This document shows positions 63,083 to 64,000 of a stretch of 64,000 bases of DNA, piece after piece. Source of the DNA: Weissella coleopterorum. Its GTDB lineage: Bacteria; Bacillota; Bacilli; Lactobacillales; Lactobacillaceae. The stretch lies in the NCBI RefSeq assembly GCF_011304355.1, contig NZ_CP049888.1, forward strand, positions 682,001 to 746,000, given 5' to 3'. The position numbers and the translations under genes were made by a program. How positions within the stretch are numbered: position 1 is the stretch's first letter; each line of letters starts with the position of its first letter. Under the pieces are notes generated by a model. The model ran no database searches, was not told the DNA's origin, and worked only from the letters and a program-made list of their open reading frames with translations.

Positions 63083-63547
63083 ATGACTATTGTTAATAAT
63101 TTGATTCAGAAATATCAACGTAAGTTAGGAACGGGACCTCAGGAAGAATGCTGGGCGGTTTATTTAGATACTCAAGCACAAATTATTGGAGATTTTTGTG
63201 TGGCAAAAGGTAGTCTAGCTCAAGTTCAAATACATCCAAGGAACGTTTTTCGAAATTCAATTGCCTTAAATGCCTATGCAATTGCCTTAAATGCCTATGC
63301 AATAGTATTAATTCATAATCATCCCAGTGGGAATTTAGCACCCTCAACAGCGGATGTTAATACGGCAAGGCAAATGGCAATTTGTGGGACATTAATGCAA
63401 ATCCATTTACAAGATTTCATTATCATTAGCCATTTACATTATTGTAGCTTCTTAGAGTATAATTTTACCCTTCATTATGATGTTAAAACTATCATGGAAT
63501 TATGGAATTATGGAATTTCGATACAAAGTTATCAAAATAACTCGTAA
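63083..63547 (+). CDS. radC: RadC/JAB-domain protein, short N-terminus, internal duplication
   Basis: This 154-residue protein keeps the JAMM motif HNHPSGNLAPSTAD but lacks most of the roughly 70-residue helix-hairpin-helix N-terminus of RadC (about 220-230 residues). A 21-bp tandem duplication (63260-63301) repeats IALNAYA directly before the motif. The C-terminal ISHLHYCSFLEYN departs from the usual pattern. Placed before mreB as in other Firmicutes. It may be a shortened functional gene or a decaying one. Confidence 0.78.
   Translation: MTIVNNLIQKYQRKLGTGPQEECWAVYLDTQAQIIGDFCVAKGSLAQVQIHPRNVFRNSIALNAYAIALNAYAIVLIHNHPSGNLAPSTADVNTARQMAICGTLMQIHLQDFIIISHLHYCSFLEYNFTLHYDVKTIMELWNYGISIQSYQNNS
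63260..63301 (+). repeat. 21-bp tandem duplication in radC
   Basis: ATTGCCTTAAATGCCTATGC plus A, twice without mismatch, in frame. Confidence 0.95.

Positions 63548-64000
<453 letters not shown>

Overview
This window is a low-GC Gram-positive chromosome. The gene orders holA-rpsO-rpsT, PBP-YheA-yhaO-yhaN-yhaM and radC-mreB, a zinc-free type B L31, MucBP surface proteins, a degenerate WxL cluster and a galK/galT pair point to Lactobacillaceae. The Weissella/Leuconostoc branch is my best guess, from general resemblance only. No database search was possible.

Layout. 1-15,727 is conserved core: holA (cut by the left edge), rpsO, rpsT, a BceAB-like ABC transporter, argR plus a class A penicillin-binding protein, YheA, the yhaO-yhaN-yhaM nuclease operon, an FMN reductase, rplS, lepA and rpmE2. 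15,641-27,500 is an accessory array built on the 3' end of rpmE2. Three copies of the rpmE2 tail lie in direct order (15,641, 20,017, 27,012), each followed by phased short repeats and a decayed tyrosine integrase pointing back at it. The first two intervals each end in a MucBP surface-protein gene. The array is riddled with insertion sequences: ISA (IS3 family, 1,321 bp, three full copies in the window plus two end fragments), ISB (IS3 family, about 1.2 kb, two damaged copies) and an inactive IS30 element. 27,500-30,500 is decayed sequence. 30,520-36,100 holds small metabolic genes and a WxL-type surface cluster broken by three poly-A frameshifts. 36,350-45,830 is core metabolism: galactose permease, galK, frameshifted galT, an AraC regulator, nagB, HAD and CPBP proteins, CsbD and GlsB.

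45,841-62,886 is IS debris followed by a defective prophage next to tRNA-Leu(CAG). It keeps HNH, terminase small and large subunits, a portal gene fused by deletion to a tail-fibre gene, holin and endolysin. It also carries a BcgI-like restriction-modification pair inside the packaging module and a three-gene AT-rich cassette of unknown function after the lysin. radC and the start of mreB close the window.

The most novel signal is a six-copy family of about 110-120 nt units (22,082-22,388 and 48,271-49,172). Each unit has a conserved promoter-like block (TAGGTT, exactly 17 bp, TATGCT with an upstream TGT), a long stem kept by compensatory and G-U pairs, and its own Rho-independent terminator. 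In the prophage these units alternate with accessory genes and a repeated terminator/AGGAGG block, like an array of exchangeable cassettes. I read them as an undescribed small-RNA family.
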